Shown here piece by piece: positions 8,472-17,802 of a DNA stretch of 64,000 bases (within the stretch, counting starts at the first letter, position 1; each line of letters opens with the position of its first letter). Below the pieces are notes generated by a model, which was given only the letters and a program-made list of their open reading frames with translations, ran no database searches and was not told the DNA's origin. Source of the DNA: Bacillus methanolicus (GTDB lineage: Bacteria; Bacillota; Bacilli; Bacillales; Cytobacillaceae); assembly GCF_028888695.1 (NCBI RefSeq), contig NZ_PNFF01000001.1, positions 753,501 to 817,500 on the forward strand, read 5' to 3'. The position numbers and the translations under genes were made by a program.

Positions 8472-9771
8472 CATGCTCTCTCAAGATGAGATCGATGCCC
8501 TATTAAGAGGCACTGATAATGATGGAACAGATTACCCGGCTGCTCCTCGTTTACATGTAGAGGATTATCTCTCATTAATGGAAAAGGATGCTTTAGGGGA
8601 AATTGGAAATATCTCGTTTGGAAGCTCGGCTACTGCTCTTTCAACATTGTTAAATCAAAAAGTGGAGATTACAACTCCGGAGGTCTCCGTTGTTCATAGA
8701 AAACAACTGCCGGAAGAGTTTCCGCACCCGTATGTTGCTATCCTGGTCAACTATACTGAAGGTTTTTCAGGAAGCAATTTGCTTGTAATTAAACAATCGG
8801 ATGCAGCAATTATAGCAGATTTAATGCTTGGCGGCGACGGACTCAATCCGTCTGAATTGATGGATGAAATTCAAATGAGTGCTGTTCAGGAAGCCATGAA
8901 TCAGATGATGGGATCTGCTGCAACAAGCATGTCAACCATTTTTAATAAGAAGGTGGATATTTCACCCCCTTCCATCGATATTTTAGATTTTCTTAATGAG
9001 GAAGGAACGGAACGAATCCCTAATGATGATTTGCTTGTAAAGGTTTCATTCCGCCTTAAAATTGGAGAACTGATCGATTCAAATATTATGCAGCTTCTTC
9101 CGCTTGAGTTTGCAAAAAGTTTGGTAAAAGGACTGCTCAATCCGGAAGAACAATCGATCAATGCATCAGAAAAAATGGAGAAAACGGCGAGTGCAGCAGA
9201 CAGACAAGGTCCTATCGAACAGCATGCAGAAGATCCGAGACAGCATAATACTTCCGGTCATTATAACAACAATCAGCAAGCAGGACACGCTCAAAGCTAT
9301 GAATCCCATTCATCGAATAATGGACAGCAAATGAACGAAAACTTGCAGCAGAAGCAACATGCATATTCATCACCGTTTCAAGAAAGGGGTATTGGTTATC
9401 CATCCGAGCCTGGACATTTTGGAACCGGATTTCAAGCAGCGGGCAATCAGCCGAATGTTCAACCGGCAGTATTTTCAAGTTTTGAACCGTATCAACTTCA
9501 GGAATCTGAATCCAAGAATTTAAATATACTGCTTGATATTCCGCTGCAAATAACAGTTGAACTCGGGAGAACAAGAAGGTCAGTAAAAGAAATATTAGAC
9601 ATTTCGGCCGGCTCCATCATCGAACTTGATAAACTGGCAGGAGAACCTGTTGATATTTTAGTCAATAACCGTCTTATTGCAAAAGGTGAAGTTGTTGTTA
9701 TCGATGAAAACTTTGGAGTTCGTGTTACCGACATTATCAGCCAGAGTGATCGCATTAATAAACTGAGATAA
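8458..9771 (+). CDS. fliY: Motor switch phosphatase FliY
   Basis: FliY is the Bacillus switch protein that replaces FliN and also dephosphorylates CheY-P. It repeats the FliM-like N-terminal motif LSQDEIDALLRG. It has two CheC-type phosphatase sites, EIGNISFGSSATAL and EAMNQMMGSAATSM, and a C-terminal FliN domain ending VTDIISQSDRINKLR. A linker of roughly 110 residues rich in Gln, Asn, His and Ser (about 230-340) joins them. ATG 8458 is chosen because GGGGG at 8444-8448 is 9 nt away; ATG 8452 and 8461 are also possible. It overlaps fliM. Confidence 0.96.
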   Translation: MMSDNMLSQDEIDALLRGTDNDGTDYPAAPRLHVEDYLSLMEKDALGEIGNISFGSSATALSTLLNQKVEITTPEVSVVHRKQLPEEFPHPYVAILVNYTEGFSGSNLLVIKQSDAAIIADLMLGGDGLNPSELMDEIQMSAVQEAMNQMMGSAATSMSTIFNKKVDISPPSIDILDFLNEEGTERIPNDDLLVKVSFRLKIGELIDSNIMQLLPLEFAKSLVKGLLNPEEQSINASEKMEKTASAADRQGPIEQHAEDPRQHNTSGHYNNNQQAGHAQSYESHSSNNGQQMNENLQQKQHAYSSPFQERGIGYPSEPGHFGTGFQAAGNQPNVQPAVFSSFEPYQLQESESKNLNILLDIPLQITVELGRTRRSVKEILDISAGSIIELDKLAGEPVDILVNNRLIAKGEVVVIDENFGVRVTDIISQSDRINKLR

Positions 9772-9792
9772 ACAGATGGGGGTAAAATGGTT

Positions 9793-10155
9793 ATGGCACA
9801 CAGAATTTTAATTGTAGATGATGCTGCATTCATGCGAATGATGATAAAAGACATTTTAACAAAGAATGGGTATGAGGTTGTCGGTGAAGCTGCAGACGGC
9901 ATCCAAGCAGTCGAAAAATATAAAGAACTTCAGCCTGAATTGGTAACGATGGATATTACGATGCCGGAAATGGATGGGATTACCGCACTGAAAGAGATTA
10001 AGAAAATTGATCCGAATGCCAAAGTTATCATGTGTTCGGCCATGGGACAGCAAGCAATGGTCATTGATGCGATTCAAGCAGGAGCGAAAGATTTTATTGT
10101 AAAGCCATTTCAGGCTGATCGTGTGTTAGAAGCAATTTCTAAGACTTTAGGATAA
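9793..10155 (+). CDS. cheY: Chemotaxis response regulator CheY
   Basis: CheY is the diffusible single-domain regulator phosphorylated by CheA, which acts on FliM at the motor. The 120-residue product keeps the acidic pair Asp9/Asp10, phosphoacceptor Asp54 (in TMDITMPEMDG), Ser82 and Lys104 (in FIVKPF). ATG 9793 gives the B. subtilis N-terminus MAHRILIVDDAAFM; ATG 9787 two codons earlier is only 4 nt from the GGGGG ribosome site. Confidence 0.97.
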   Translation: MAHRILIVDDAAFMRMMIKDILTKNGYEVVGEAADGIQAVEKYKELQPELVTMDITMPEMDGITALKEIKKIDPNAKVIMCSAMGQQAMVIDAIQAGAKDFIVKPFQADRVLEAISKTLG

Positions 10156-10179
10156 GACTGCGATTTGAGGTGCAGCGCA

Positions 10180-10842
10180 TTGCAAAAACTAATATTCATA
10201 GGAAAAGTGGCGCTTCTCGTTTTACTTGCTTTGCTTGGCTCACAAAGCTGGGCTTTCGCAGAGCAGGTAAATAACAGTGTGAAAGATTGCATTGAAAATC
10301 CCGATAACTGTGAAGATGATTCCATTCGGGAAAAACAAAAAGAACAAGCAAAACCAGGCGGAGAAAATGTAGGACTGAATGTTTGGGATTTCTTCAGAAT
10401 GATTTTTGCAACACTTTTTGTAGTGGCGCTTCTTTATTTTATTCTCAAGCTGATCAATAAAAAATCGATGGTATACAGGAGTAATCAATTGGTTGAAAAC
10501 ATAGGGGGGACGAATCTCGGAGGAAACCGGTCGATCCAAATGGTTAAGGTGGGAAACCGGCTTTTAGTTGTCGGCGTAGGTGAAAACATCCAGCTGTTAA
10601 AAGAAATTGACGATCCTGATGAGTTTCGTCAAATCATCACAGAATACAACGACAAAATGGAACAGCTTGTTCAACCAAGCGATATTGTGACAAAGGTCAT
10701 TCAGAGAACAAGGAAAATATATGCTGCTAAAGAGGATAACAGTCAATTCAAAATGCTTCTAAAGAAGCAATTAGATGAATTGAAAAACGAAAGGAAAAAA
10801 TTTTTTGAAGGTATGGAACAGAAAGGGAAAGACGAACGATGA
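10180..10842 (+). CDS. fliZ: Flagellar export-gate assembly protein FliZ (FliO-type)
   Basis: Bacillus FliZ is the counterpart of FliO, which helps assemble the FliP/FliQ/FliR export core. The 220-residue protein has an apparent signal peptide (residues 1-27, hydrophobic core LLVLLALLG, then AFAEQ), an extracytoplasmic stretch with two Cys (37 and 44), a membrane helix at about 71-92 and a basic cytoplasmic tail with coiled coil. TTG 10180 is chosen because GAGGTG ends 7 nt before it; TTG 10165 overlaps the ribosome site. The stop overlaps fliP by ATGA. Confidence 0.92.
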   Translation: MQKLIFIGKVALLVLLALLGSQSWAFAEQVNNSVKDCIENPDNCEDDSIREKQKEQAKPGGENVGLNVWDFFRMIFATLFVVALLYFILKLINKKSMVYRSNQLVENIGGTNLGGNRSIQMVKVGNRLLVVGVGENIQLLKEIDDPDEFRQIITEYNDKMEQLVQPSDIVTKVIQRTRKIYAAKEDNSQFKMLLKKQLDELKNERKKFFEGMEQKGKDER

Positions 10843-11504
10843 ACGAATTTATTCAATTTTTTAGCAACAGCTCCCCGGAAAACGTTTCTGTTTCTGTTAA
10901 ACTTCTATTGCTTTTGACGGTTCTCTCTTTAGCTCCCAGCATTCTTATATTGATGACTTGCTTTACAAGAATTGTCATCGTTCTTTCCTTTGTCAGAACG
11001 GCGCTTGCTACACAGCAAATGCCGCCAACTCAAGTGCTTATTGGATTGTCTCTGTTCTTGACATTTTTTGTGATGGCTCCTACTTTCCAGGAAGTAAACG
11101 ATGAAGCGCTGACTCCACTGTTTAATAATGAAATTACGTTGGAAGAGGCTTACGATCGGGCCAGTGTACCTTTTAAAGAGTTTATGAGCGCCCATACAAG
11201 ACAGAAAGATCTTGCCCTTTTTTTGGACTATTCAAAGGCAGAGCGTCCGAAGTCTGTACAGGATATACCATTGACTACACTCGTTCCGGCTTTTGCAATT
11301 TCTGAAATAAAGACGGCTTTTCAGATTGGTTTTATGATTTTTATTCCTTTTTTAGTGATCGATATGGTTGTGTCAAGTGTCTTGATGTCGATGGGAATGA
11401 TGATGCTTCCGCCTGTAATGATTTCGCTCCCATTCAAAATATTACTATTTATTATGGTAGACGGTTGGTATTTAGTAGTTAAATCTCTTTTACAAAGCTA
11501 TTAA
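10839..11504 (+). CDS. fliP: Flagellar export protein FliP
   Basis: FliP forms the core of the export channel together with FliQ and FliR. The 221-residue membrane protein carries the family motifs TRIVIVLSFVRTALATQQMPP and MSMGMMMLPPVMISLPFK. Its length fits the forms that lack a cleaved signal peptide. It overlaps fliZ by four bases, so coupled translation is likely. Confidence 0.97.
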   Translation: MNEFIQFFSNSSPENVSVSVKLLLLLTVLSLAPSILILMTCFTRIVIVLSFVRTALATQQMPPTQVLIGLSLFLTFFVMAPTFQEVNDEALTPLFNNEITLEEAYDRASVPFKEFMSAHTRQKDLALFLDYSKAERPKSVQDIPLTTLVPAFAISEIKTAFQIGFMIFIPFLVIDMVVSSVLMSMGMMMLPPVMISLPFKILLFIMVDGWYLVVKSLLQSY

Positions 11505-11518
11505 AGCGGGTGAATGTT

Positions 11519-11788
11519 ATGACTTCTGAAGCTGTCATTTCGATTGCCGAACAGGGCATCTACACAGTATTGATGATAAGCGGGCCATTATTGCTTCTTG
11601 CATTAGTTGTAGGTTTGATTGTAAGCATTTTCCAAGCAACTACACAAATTCAGGAACAAACGCTGGCATTTATTCCGAAAATTATTGCCGTGTTGCTCGG
11701 TGTCGTCTTCTTCGGACCATGGATGCTGAGCCATATGCTGTCATATGCAAATGAAATTTTTTCGAATTTAACGAGATTTATAGGATGA
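11519..11788 (+). CDS. fliQ: Flagellar export protein FliQ
   Basis: FliQ is a small two-helix component of the flagellar export gate. The 89-residue product has two hydrophobic segments (about 16-39 and 53-75) and the family motif ATTQIQEQTLAFIPKI. ATG 11519 is 5 nt after GGGTGA; a GTG nine bases upstream is part of that site and is rejected. Confidence 0.95.
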   Translation: MTSEAVISIAEQGIYTVLMISGPLLLLALVVGLIVSIFQATTQIQEQTLAFIPKIIAVLLGVVFFGPWMLSHMLSYANEIFSNLTRFIG

Positions 11789-11792
11789 TTCT

Positions 11793-12569
11793 ATGCTGGA
11801 TTTGCTCCCGAAATTTCCGATGTTTTTGCTTATTTTTGTAAGGGTAACTTCTTTTTTTCTTATGATGCCGTTCTTTTCTTACAGGACAATACCTGCGAGG
11901 ATAAAGATCGGCCTTGGCTTTTTTCTTGCCTGGATTATGTTTTTTACAATCGATGCACCCGCTTTTGAAATCAATGGAGAGTTTCTCCTCTTGATTATTA
12001 AGGAAGCATTAGTCGGGCTTTTGATTGGCTTTGTCGCCTATATGATTATGTCTGCAATCCAAATAGCCGGAGGATTTATTGATTTTCAAATGGGCGTCGC
12101 CATTGCCAATGTCATTGACCCGCAGACAGGTGCGCAAAGCCCTTTGATGGGGCAATATTTGTACTCGGTTGCATTGCTGTTTTTATTGACGGCTAATGGA
12201 CATCATTTATTGATTGACGGGATTTTTTACAGCTACAAATTTATCCCTATTGATCAAGCATGGATCCCTTTCGGCAATGAAAATTTTTTAAATTATATAT
12301 TGAAATCATTTAGTTCCGTCTTTGTCATTGCTTTTCAAATGTCTGTTCCCGTTGTTGGTTGTCTTCTTCTTGTCGATGTAGCCCTTGGGATCGTGGCAAG
12401 AACGGTTCCGCAGTTAAACGTATTTATTGTCGGCCTCCCTTTGAAAATTGGTGTCAGCTTTATTGTTTTGATTGCTGTAATGGGTGTGATGATGCTGGCA
12501 GTCTCACAATTGTTTGAGACAATGCTTAGCACGATGCGCGGTTTGATGGACCTTATTGGAGGGCTATAA
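11793..12569 (+). CDS. fliR: Flagellar export protein FliR
   Basis: FliR completes the FliP/FliQ/FliR export core. The 258-residue protein is strongly hydrophobic with about six membrane segments, and has the family stretch QIAGGFIDFQMGVAIANVIDPQTGAQSPLMG and the end VMMLAVSQLFETMLSTMRGL. It lies 4 bases after fliQ and directly abuts flhB. Confidence 0.96.
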   Translation: MLDLLPKFPMFLLIFVRVTSFFLMMPFFSYRTIPARIKIGLGFFLAWIMFFTIDAPAFEINGEFLLLIIKEALVGLLIGFVAYMIMSAIQIAGGFIDFQMGVAIANVIDPQTGAQSPLMGQYLYSVALLFLLTANGHHLLIDGIFYSYKFIPIDQAWIPFGNENFLNYILKSFSSVFVIAFQMSVPVVGCLLLVDVALGIVARTVPQLNVFIVGLPLKIGVSFIVLIAVMGVMMLAVSQLFETMLSTMRGLMDLIGGL

Positions 12570-13652
12570 ATGAAGTTTCTTACATTAGACTTGCAGTTTT
12601 TTGCCGGAGAAAAAACGGAGAAAGCAACTCCAAAGAAACGCCAAGATGCGCGAAAAAAAGGGCAGGTGGCAAAAAGTCAGGATGTGAATACGGCCGTTCA
12701 TTTGCTGGCAGTATTTTTATTTTTCATGTTTGCAGGCGAGTTGTTGTTGGATCATATTTTAGGTGTATTCAGGCATTCTTTCCAGGATTATTTGCTTGTT
12801 GAAATGACGGAAAATAATCTCAAATCGATTTTGCTTGAAATCTTGAAGGAACTCACTTTTATTTTAGGTCCGATCATGCTTGTTGCACTTGTTGCCGGTG
12901 TGGCGGCTAATTATTTTCAGATCGGATTTTTATTTTCGTCAGAAGCCATTCAAATGAAACTTGAGAAGATCAATCCGATCCAAGGTTTTAAACGCATTTT
13001 TTCTTTAAGGGCACTCGTTGAGCTATTGAAATCCGTTTTAAAAATCAGTTTTGTCGGAATTGTTACGTTTACGGTGCTTTGGAAGCGGATTGATGAAATT
13101 CTTCTCCTTTCTCATAAATCTGTAGGCGCTGCTCTTGCTGCGATCGCAAGTTTAACGGTGCAGATGGGGCTGTTTGCATCAGGTGCCCTGCTCTTTCTGG
13201 CGATTCTCGATTATCTATATCAAAAGTACGATTTTGAAAAAAGCATCAGAATGTCAAAACAGGACATAAAAGATGAATTCAAAAATATTGAAGGGGATCC
13301 TCTCATCAAATCAAAAATAAAGCAAAGACAGCGGGAAATGGCTATGCGAAGAATGATGCAGGAAGTGCCGAAAGCCGATGTGGTCATAACAAACCCTACC
13401 CATTTTGCGGTTGCTTTAAAGTATGATGAACAAAAAATGGATGCTCCGTATGTCGTCGCAAAAGGCGTAGATTATGTTGCTCAAAAGATCAAGTATATTG
13501 CGAAAGAAAATGATGTCATCACAGTGGAAAACCGTCCACTGGCAAGGGCGCTATACGATCAGACGGATATCGGTGAGACAATTCCGGAACAATTTTTTAA
13601 AGCGGTAGCGGAAATTCTTGCGTTCGTTTACCGGACAAAAAATAAGATTTGA
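12570..13652 (+). CDS. flhB: Flagellar export switch protein FlhB
   Basis: FlhB controls the change of export substrate from hook to filament through self-cleavage. Four membrane helices are followed by a cytoplasmic domain with the autocleavage motif NPTH at residues 275-278. The N-terminus has the GEKTEKATPKKRQDARKKGQ motif. GGAGG lies ahead of ATG 12570, which directly follows the fliR stop. FliK, its length-sensing partner, is encoded upstream in the same operon. Confidence 0.97.
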   Translation: MKFLTLDLQFFAGEKTEKATPKKRQDARKKGQVAKSQDVNTAVHLLAVFLFFMFAGELLLDHILGVFRHSFQDYLLVEMTENNLKSILLEILKELTFILGPIMLVALVAGVAANYFQIGFLFSSEAIQMKLEKINPIQGFKRIFSLRALVELLKSVLKISFVGIVTFTVLWKRIDEILLLSHKSVGAALAAIASLTVQMGLFASGALLFLAILDYLYQKYDFEKSIRMSKQDIKDEFKNIEGDPLIKSKIKQRQREMAMRRMMQEVPKADVVITNPTHFAVALKYDEQKMDAPYVVAKGVDYVAQKIKYIAKENDVITVENRPLARALYDQTDIGETIPEQFFKAVAEILAFVYRTKNKI

Positions 13653-13716
13653 ATGAATTTTATTGTGTTTAAACACTGTTTTATTTTAATTTGGAGCGAG
13701 TTAGGAGAGAAACGGT

Positions 13717-15753
13717 ATGTCAGCAAGAGATCTTCCAGTATTGCTAGGTGTGATCTTAATTGTAGCAATGCTAATAATTCCTTTTCCAACATGGCTGCTA
13801 AGCATTTTAATTATTATCAACATTTCTTTAGCGCTGATTGTATTGCTAACCTCAATGAATATGAGGGAACCGCTCCAGTTTTCCGTTTTTCCGTCATTAT
13901 TGCTGATATTAACGCTATTTCGACTCGGACTGAATGTGTCAACGACCAGGGCGATCTTGTCGAATGGAGAAGCCGGAGGGGTTGTTGAAACTTTTGGTAC
14001 GTTTGTCATCGGGGGCAACTTAGTTGTCGGTCTTGTTGTTTTCCTTATTTTGGTCATTATTCAGTTTATCGTTATTACTAAGGGCTCTGAACGCGTTTCA
14101 GAGGTCGCAGCACGCTTCACCCTTGATGCAATGCCGGGGAAACAAATGAGCATCGATGCAGATTTAAATGCAGGTATGATCTCAGAGCAAGAAGCCCGGC
14201 AGCGCAGGGAAAAAGTCGGCAGGGAAGCTGATTTTTACGGAGCGATGGATGGTGCCAGCAAATTCGTTAAAGGTGATGCAATAGCAGGGATCATTATTGT
14301 TTTCATCAACTTAATTTTTGGAATTGTTATTGGAATGCTGCAAAAAGATATGTCCATCAGCGATGCAGCCTCCCACTATTCTTTACTGACAGTAGGGGAT
14401 GGTCTTGTCAGTCAAATTCCTGCATTACTGATTTCAACCGCAACCGGTATTGTCGTAACGAGGGCGGCATCAGAAGGGAATCTTGGGACAGATATTACTT
14501 CTCAGCTTCTTGCTTATCCGAAAATGCTCTATATTACAGGTGGTACAATATTCTTCCTTGGATTATTTACACCAATTTCGGATTTATTGACTCTTCCAAT
14601 TGCCGGTTTGCTGTTTTTAGGAGGAAAGATGTTCTCACGGATTCCGGAGCCGGACAAAGAACATTTGCAAGAACTTGAAGAGGAAATTGAAACCGATGAA
14701 ATGAAAAGCCCTGAAAGTGTTGTTAATTTATTAAGTATTGATCCGATTGAATTCGAATTTGGATATGGGCTTATTCCATTGGCTGACACAAATCAAGGCG
14801 GGGATCTTTTGGATCGGATTGTCATGATCCGCCGGCAGCTGGCGATTGAATTAGGGTTAGTCATCCCGGTTGTCCGCATCCGCGATAATATTCAGCTTCA
14901 GCCGAACGAATATCGGTTAAAAATAAAAGGAAATGAAATGGCCAGAGGTGAACTGCTTCTCGATCATTATTTGGCGATGAGCCCAGGAGTAGATGATGAT
15001 TCAATCGAGGGAATCGATACGATTGAACCTTCATTCGGGCTTCCGGCCAAGTGGATTACGGAAGAAATGAAGGAAAAGGCAGAAATTTTGGGATATACAG
15101 TCGTTGACCCGCCTTCAGTCGTTTCTACACATATTACCGAAGTCATTAAAGCGAATGCCTATGAATTGTTAGGAAGACAAGAAACGAAACAATTGATCGA
15201 CCATTTAAAAGAAAGCTATCCAATCCTTGTCGAAGAAGTAACGCCAAACCCTCTTTCTGTCGGTGAAGTACAGAAAGTACTTGCGAAACTTCTAAAAGAA
15301 AATGTATCGATTCGAAATTTGCCGGTTATTTTCGAAACGCTGGCAGACTTTGGAAAGGCCACAACGGATACAGATCTTCTAACTGAATATGTTCGCCAGG
15401 CGCTTGCCAGACAAATCACGAACCAATATACGGGGCAGGAGAAAACATTAAAAGTAATCACGCTTTCCGGAAAAGTTGAAAAACTGATTGCTGAAGGGGT
15501 ACAGCAAACGGAGCACGGCAATTATTTATCTCTTGATCCTACTATTTCTCAACAAATACTGGAGTCAATAGCTTCCCAAATCGAACAAGTGTCGCTTATG
15601 GATCAGACTCCGGTTGTATTATGTTCCCCGGCAGTAAGAATGTATGTCCGCCAGTTAACCGAAAGATATTTTCCGCAAATACCGATATTATCTTATAACG
15701 AACTGGAAGCAAACGTAGAAGTACAAAGTGTCGGGGTGGTGAACGTAGATTGA
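13717..15753 (+). CDS. flhA: Flagellar export protein FlhA
   Basis: FlhA forms the nonameric export gate ring that docks chaperone-substrate complexes. About eight membrane helices occupy residues 1-310, interrupted by the conserved FHIPEP-family loop (about 131-165) with RFTLDAMPGKQMSIDADL. The large cytoplasmic domain runs from about 330 to 678. A TAGGAGAG site lies ahead of ATG 13717. The 64 bases between flhB and flhA are AT-rich, with no clear promoter. The stop overlaps flhF by 3 bases. Confidence 0.97.
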   Translation: MSARDLPVLLGVILIVAMLIIPFPTWLLSILIIINISLALIVLLTSMNMREPLQFSVFPSLLLILTLFRLGLNVSTTRAILSNGEAGGVVETFGTFVIGGNLVVGLVVFLILVIIQFIVITKGSERVSEVAARFTLDAMPGKQMSIDADLNAGMISEQEARQRREKVGREADFYGAMDGASKFVKGDAIAGIIIVFINLIFGIVIGMLQKDMSISDAASHYSLLTVGDGLVSQIPALLISTATGIVVTRAASEGNLGTDITSQLLAYPKMLYITGGTIFFLGLFTPISDLLTLPIAGLLFLGGKMFSRIPEPDKEHLQELEEEIETDEMKSPESVVNLLSIDPIEFEFGYGLIPLADTNQGGDLLDRIVMIRRQLAIELGLVIPVVRIRDNIQLQPNEYRLKIKGNEMARGELLLDHYLAMSPGVDDDSIEGIDTIEPSFGLPAKWITEEMKEKAEILGYTVVDPPSVVSTHITEVIKANAYELLGRQETKQLIDHLKESYPILVEEVTPNPLSVGEVQKVLAKLLKENVSIRNLPVIFETLADFGKATTDTDLLTEYVRQALARQITNQYTGQEKTLKVITLSGKVEKLIAEGVQQTEHGNYLSLDPTISQQILESIASQIEQVSLMDQTPVVLCSPAVRMYVRQLTERYFPQIPILSYNELEANVEVQSVGVVNVD

Positions 15754-16943
15754 AGGTAAAGAAATATGTCGCTTCTACTATGACTGAAGCGATGAAATTA
15801 ATAAGGGCTGAACTTGGCAACGATGCTGTCATTCTTAATTCGAAGGTTGTTCATACAGGCGGATTTTTAGGTTTTTTTAAAAAGAAAAATATCGAAGTAA
15901 TCGCGGCGGTCGATCCGATTCCAAAAGACGAAGCAATACCGATCGTGAAACAAAAAACAAAAAACATTCCGAAAGAGAAGGAATATCAATTTGAAAAACA
16001 GCAAGACATATATCCTGAAAATAAATTAGAGTCTACTTTTCATAATCTTCGCACAAGTGAATTGATAAAGGAAATTTCTGAAATAAAAGCGCTGTTGAAA
16101 AAAGGTCATTCCACTTTTAATGAAAGTGGAATTCCGCTTCCTGGTCCGCTGCATGAAGCAAGTCTGCTGATGGAAAAACAAGAGATTAATAAACAAATTC
16201 AGGCAGCTGTTCTCGAAGAGTTAATTGAAAAGTGGTATTTAACAGGTGCCCGCGCTTCAATAGATGAAGTTTTATCATGGCTTAAGAGTTATATATGTAA
16301 TCGTATCGCCAATCTCACATTTGGCGGTGTTCATTTTGCGAAACAATATGTTAATGTGGTTGGTCCAACAGGGGTTGGTAAAACGACAACTTTAGCAAAG
16401 ATTGCCGCCGATTGTGTGCTGACGCATAAAAAAAAGGCAGCATTTATTACAACAGATACTTATCGGATTGCTGCGATCGATCAGTTAAAAACATATGCAC
16501 AATTATTAAATGTTCCGTTGGAAGTATGCTACAACATGGAAGATTTTCAGAAAGCAGCCAATCAATTTGCTGATTATGATATTGTCTTTATTGATACAGC
16601 AGGCAGAAATTTCCGAAATCCGGATTATGTAAATGACTTAAAAAAAACAATTGATTTTGACAGGGATATGGAAACATATCTTGTTCTTTCCTTAACTTCG
16701 AAACAAAAAGATATGGAAGAAATTATTGAACAGTTTTCACTTATTAGCATAGATAAATTGATTTTTACAAAAGCGGACGAAACTTCAAGCTATGGTGCGA
16801 TGCTGAACGTAATCGATAAATACCGGATTGGCGCGGCTTATTTGACGAACGGCCAAAATGTTCCCGACGATATACTGGTTGCCAACCCTTCGGTGATAAC
16901 GAATTTATTATTTGGGGTTGAAACAGATGAACGATCAAGCTGA
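15750..16943 (+). CDS. flhF: SRP-type GTPase FlhF
   Basis: FlhF is a GTPase related to SRP54/FtsY that influences where flagella are placed. It has an N-terminal basic region, a variable B domain, an N domain from about 145 and a G domain with G1 GPTGVGKTT (205-213), DTYRIAAIDQLKTYA and DTAGRN. The TTG start overlaps the flhA stop and has GGGGTGGTGA about 8 nt upstream. It is followed by its partner flhG with a 17-base overlap. Confidence 0.95.
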   Translation: MKVKKYVASTMTEAMKLIRAELGNDAVILNSKVVHTGGFLGFFKKKNIEVIAAVDPIPKDEAIPIVKQKTKNIPKEKEYQFEKQQDIYPENKLESTFHNLRTSELIKEISEIKALLKKGHSTFNESGIPLPGPLHEASLLMEKQEINKQIQAAVLEELIEKWYLTGARASIDEVLSWLKSYICNRIANLTFGGVHFAKQYVNVVGPTGVGKTTTLAKIAADCVLTHKKKAAFITTDTYRIAAIDQLKTYAQLLNVPLEVCYNMEDFQKAANQFADYDIVFIDTAGRNFRNPDYVNDLKKTIDFDRDMETYLVLSLTSKQKDMEEIIEQFSLISIDKLIFTKADETSSYGAMLNVIDKYRIGAAYLTNGQNVPDDILVANPSVITNLLFGVETDERSS

Positions 16944-17793
16944 AGGATTAAGATTAAGACTTGGGATGGATGAAAAAAAAACCGATAAAAAGGCAATCGC
17001 TGTTGTCAGCGGCAAAGGAGGAGTCGGAAAGTCAAATTTTTCTTTAAACTTTGCCATTGCATTGTCAAAACGGGGCGCAAAAGTTTTGTTAATTGATATG
17101 GATATCGGAATGGGAAATCTGGATATTTTAATGGGAAGCGCCCCTGACTTAACAATCATTGATTACTTCGAAAAAGAAATACCGCTTGAAAAAATCATTA
17201 TGACAGGACCTAACGGAATCCATTATATTGCCGGCGGTTCGGGTCTCGCTTCGTTCGTGAAACTTGGAGAAGCAGAATTGGACCAGTTTTTTGAAGATTT
17301 AGAAATGAGCTTTGAGGATTATGAGTATTTGATTTTTGATATGGGAGCCGGCATTAGAGAAGATTTATTGCCTTTTCTGCTGTCCGTTGATGAAGTGTTT
17401 GTTATTACGACACCTGAGCCGACTGCAATCACGGATGCGTATGCGATGATGAAATATGTACATTTACTCGATTCAAGGATCCCGTTATATGTTGTCGTAA
17501 ATAAGGCCCGATCAATAAAGGAAGGAGCCGAAACGATTCAAAGATTGTCAAAGGTTGTCAATCAATTTTTAGGGCGCCGCTTGATTTCCTTGGGCATTCT
17601 CCCTGATGATTTGATGGTGCAAAAGGCTGTCAGAAGGCAAATTCCTTTTGTGAATTTAAATGAAAAATCTCCTGTTTCCCGGTCATTAATAGAAATTGCC
17701 GATCGCTATGTGCAACCGAAGTCATATGAAAAAACACCGGCGGTCAAATTTCATTTTGTTTCAAAGTTAAAGAAATTTCTCTTTGAAAGGTAG
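16927..17793 (+). CDS. flhG: MinD-like ATPase FlhG (YlxH)
   Basis: FlhG is a MinD/ParA-type ATPase that works with FlhF and the C-ring to pattern flagella. The deviant Walker A motif KGGVGKS is at residues 30-36, preceded by a short N-terminal segment (DQAEGLRLRL) that in this family activates FlhF. The C-terminal basic and hydrophobic end resembles a membrane-targeting helix. ATG 16927 is 9 nt after a GGGG run; a TTG at 16912 is the alternative. Confidence 0.95.
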   Translation: MNDQAEGLRLRLGMDEKKTDKKAIAVVSGKGGVGKSNFSLNFAIALSKRGAKVLLIDMDIGMGNLDILMGSAPDLTIIDYFEKEIPLEKIIMTGPNGIHYIAGGSGLASFVKLGEAELDQFFEDLEMSFEDYEYLIFDMGAGIREDLLPFLLSVDEVFVITTPEPTAITDAYAMMKYVHLLDSRIPLYVVVNKARSIKEGAETIQRLSKVVNQFLGRRLISLGILPDDLMVQKAVRRQIPFVNLNEKSPVSRSLIEIADRYVQPKSYEKTPAVKFHFVSKLKKFLFER

Positions 17794-17802
17794 GGAGCAG
17801 GT

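Noticed and set aside
13653-13988. A separate gene between flhB and flhA.
   Set aside because: It overlaps most of the flhA N-terminus in another frame, has no ribosome site and no recognisable sequence.
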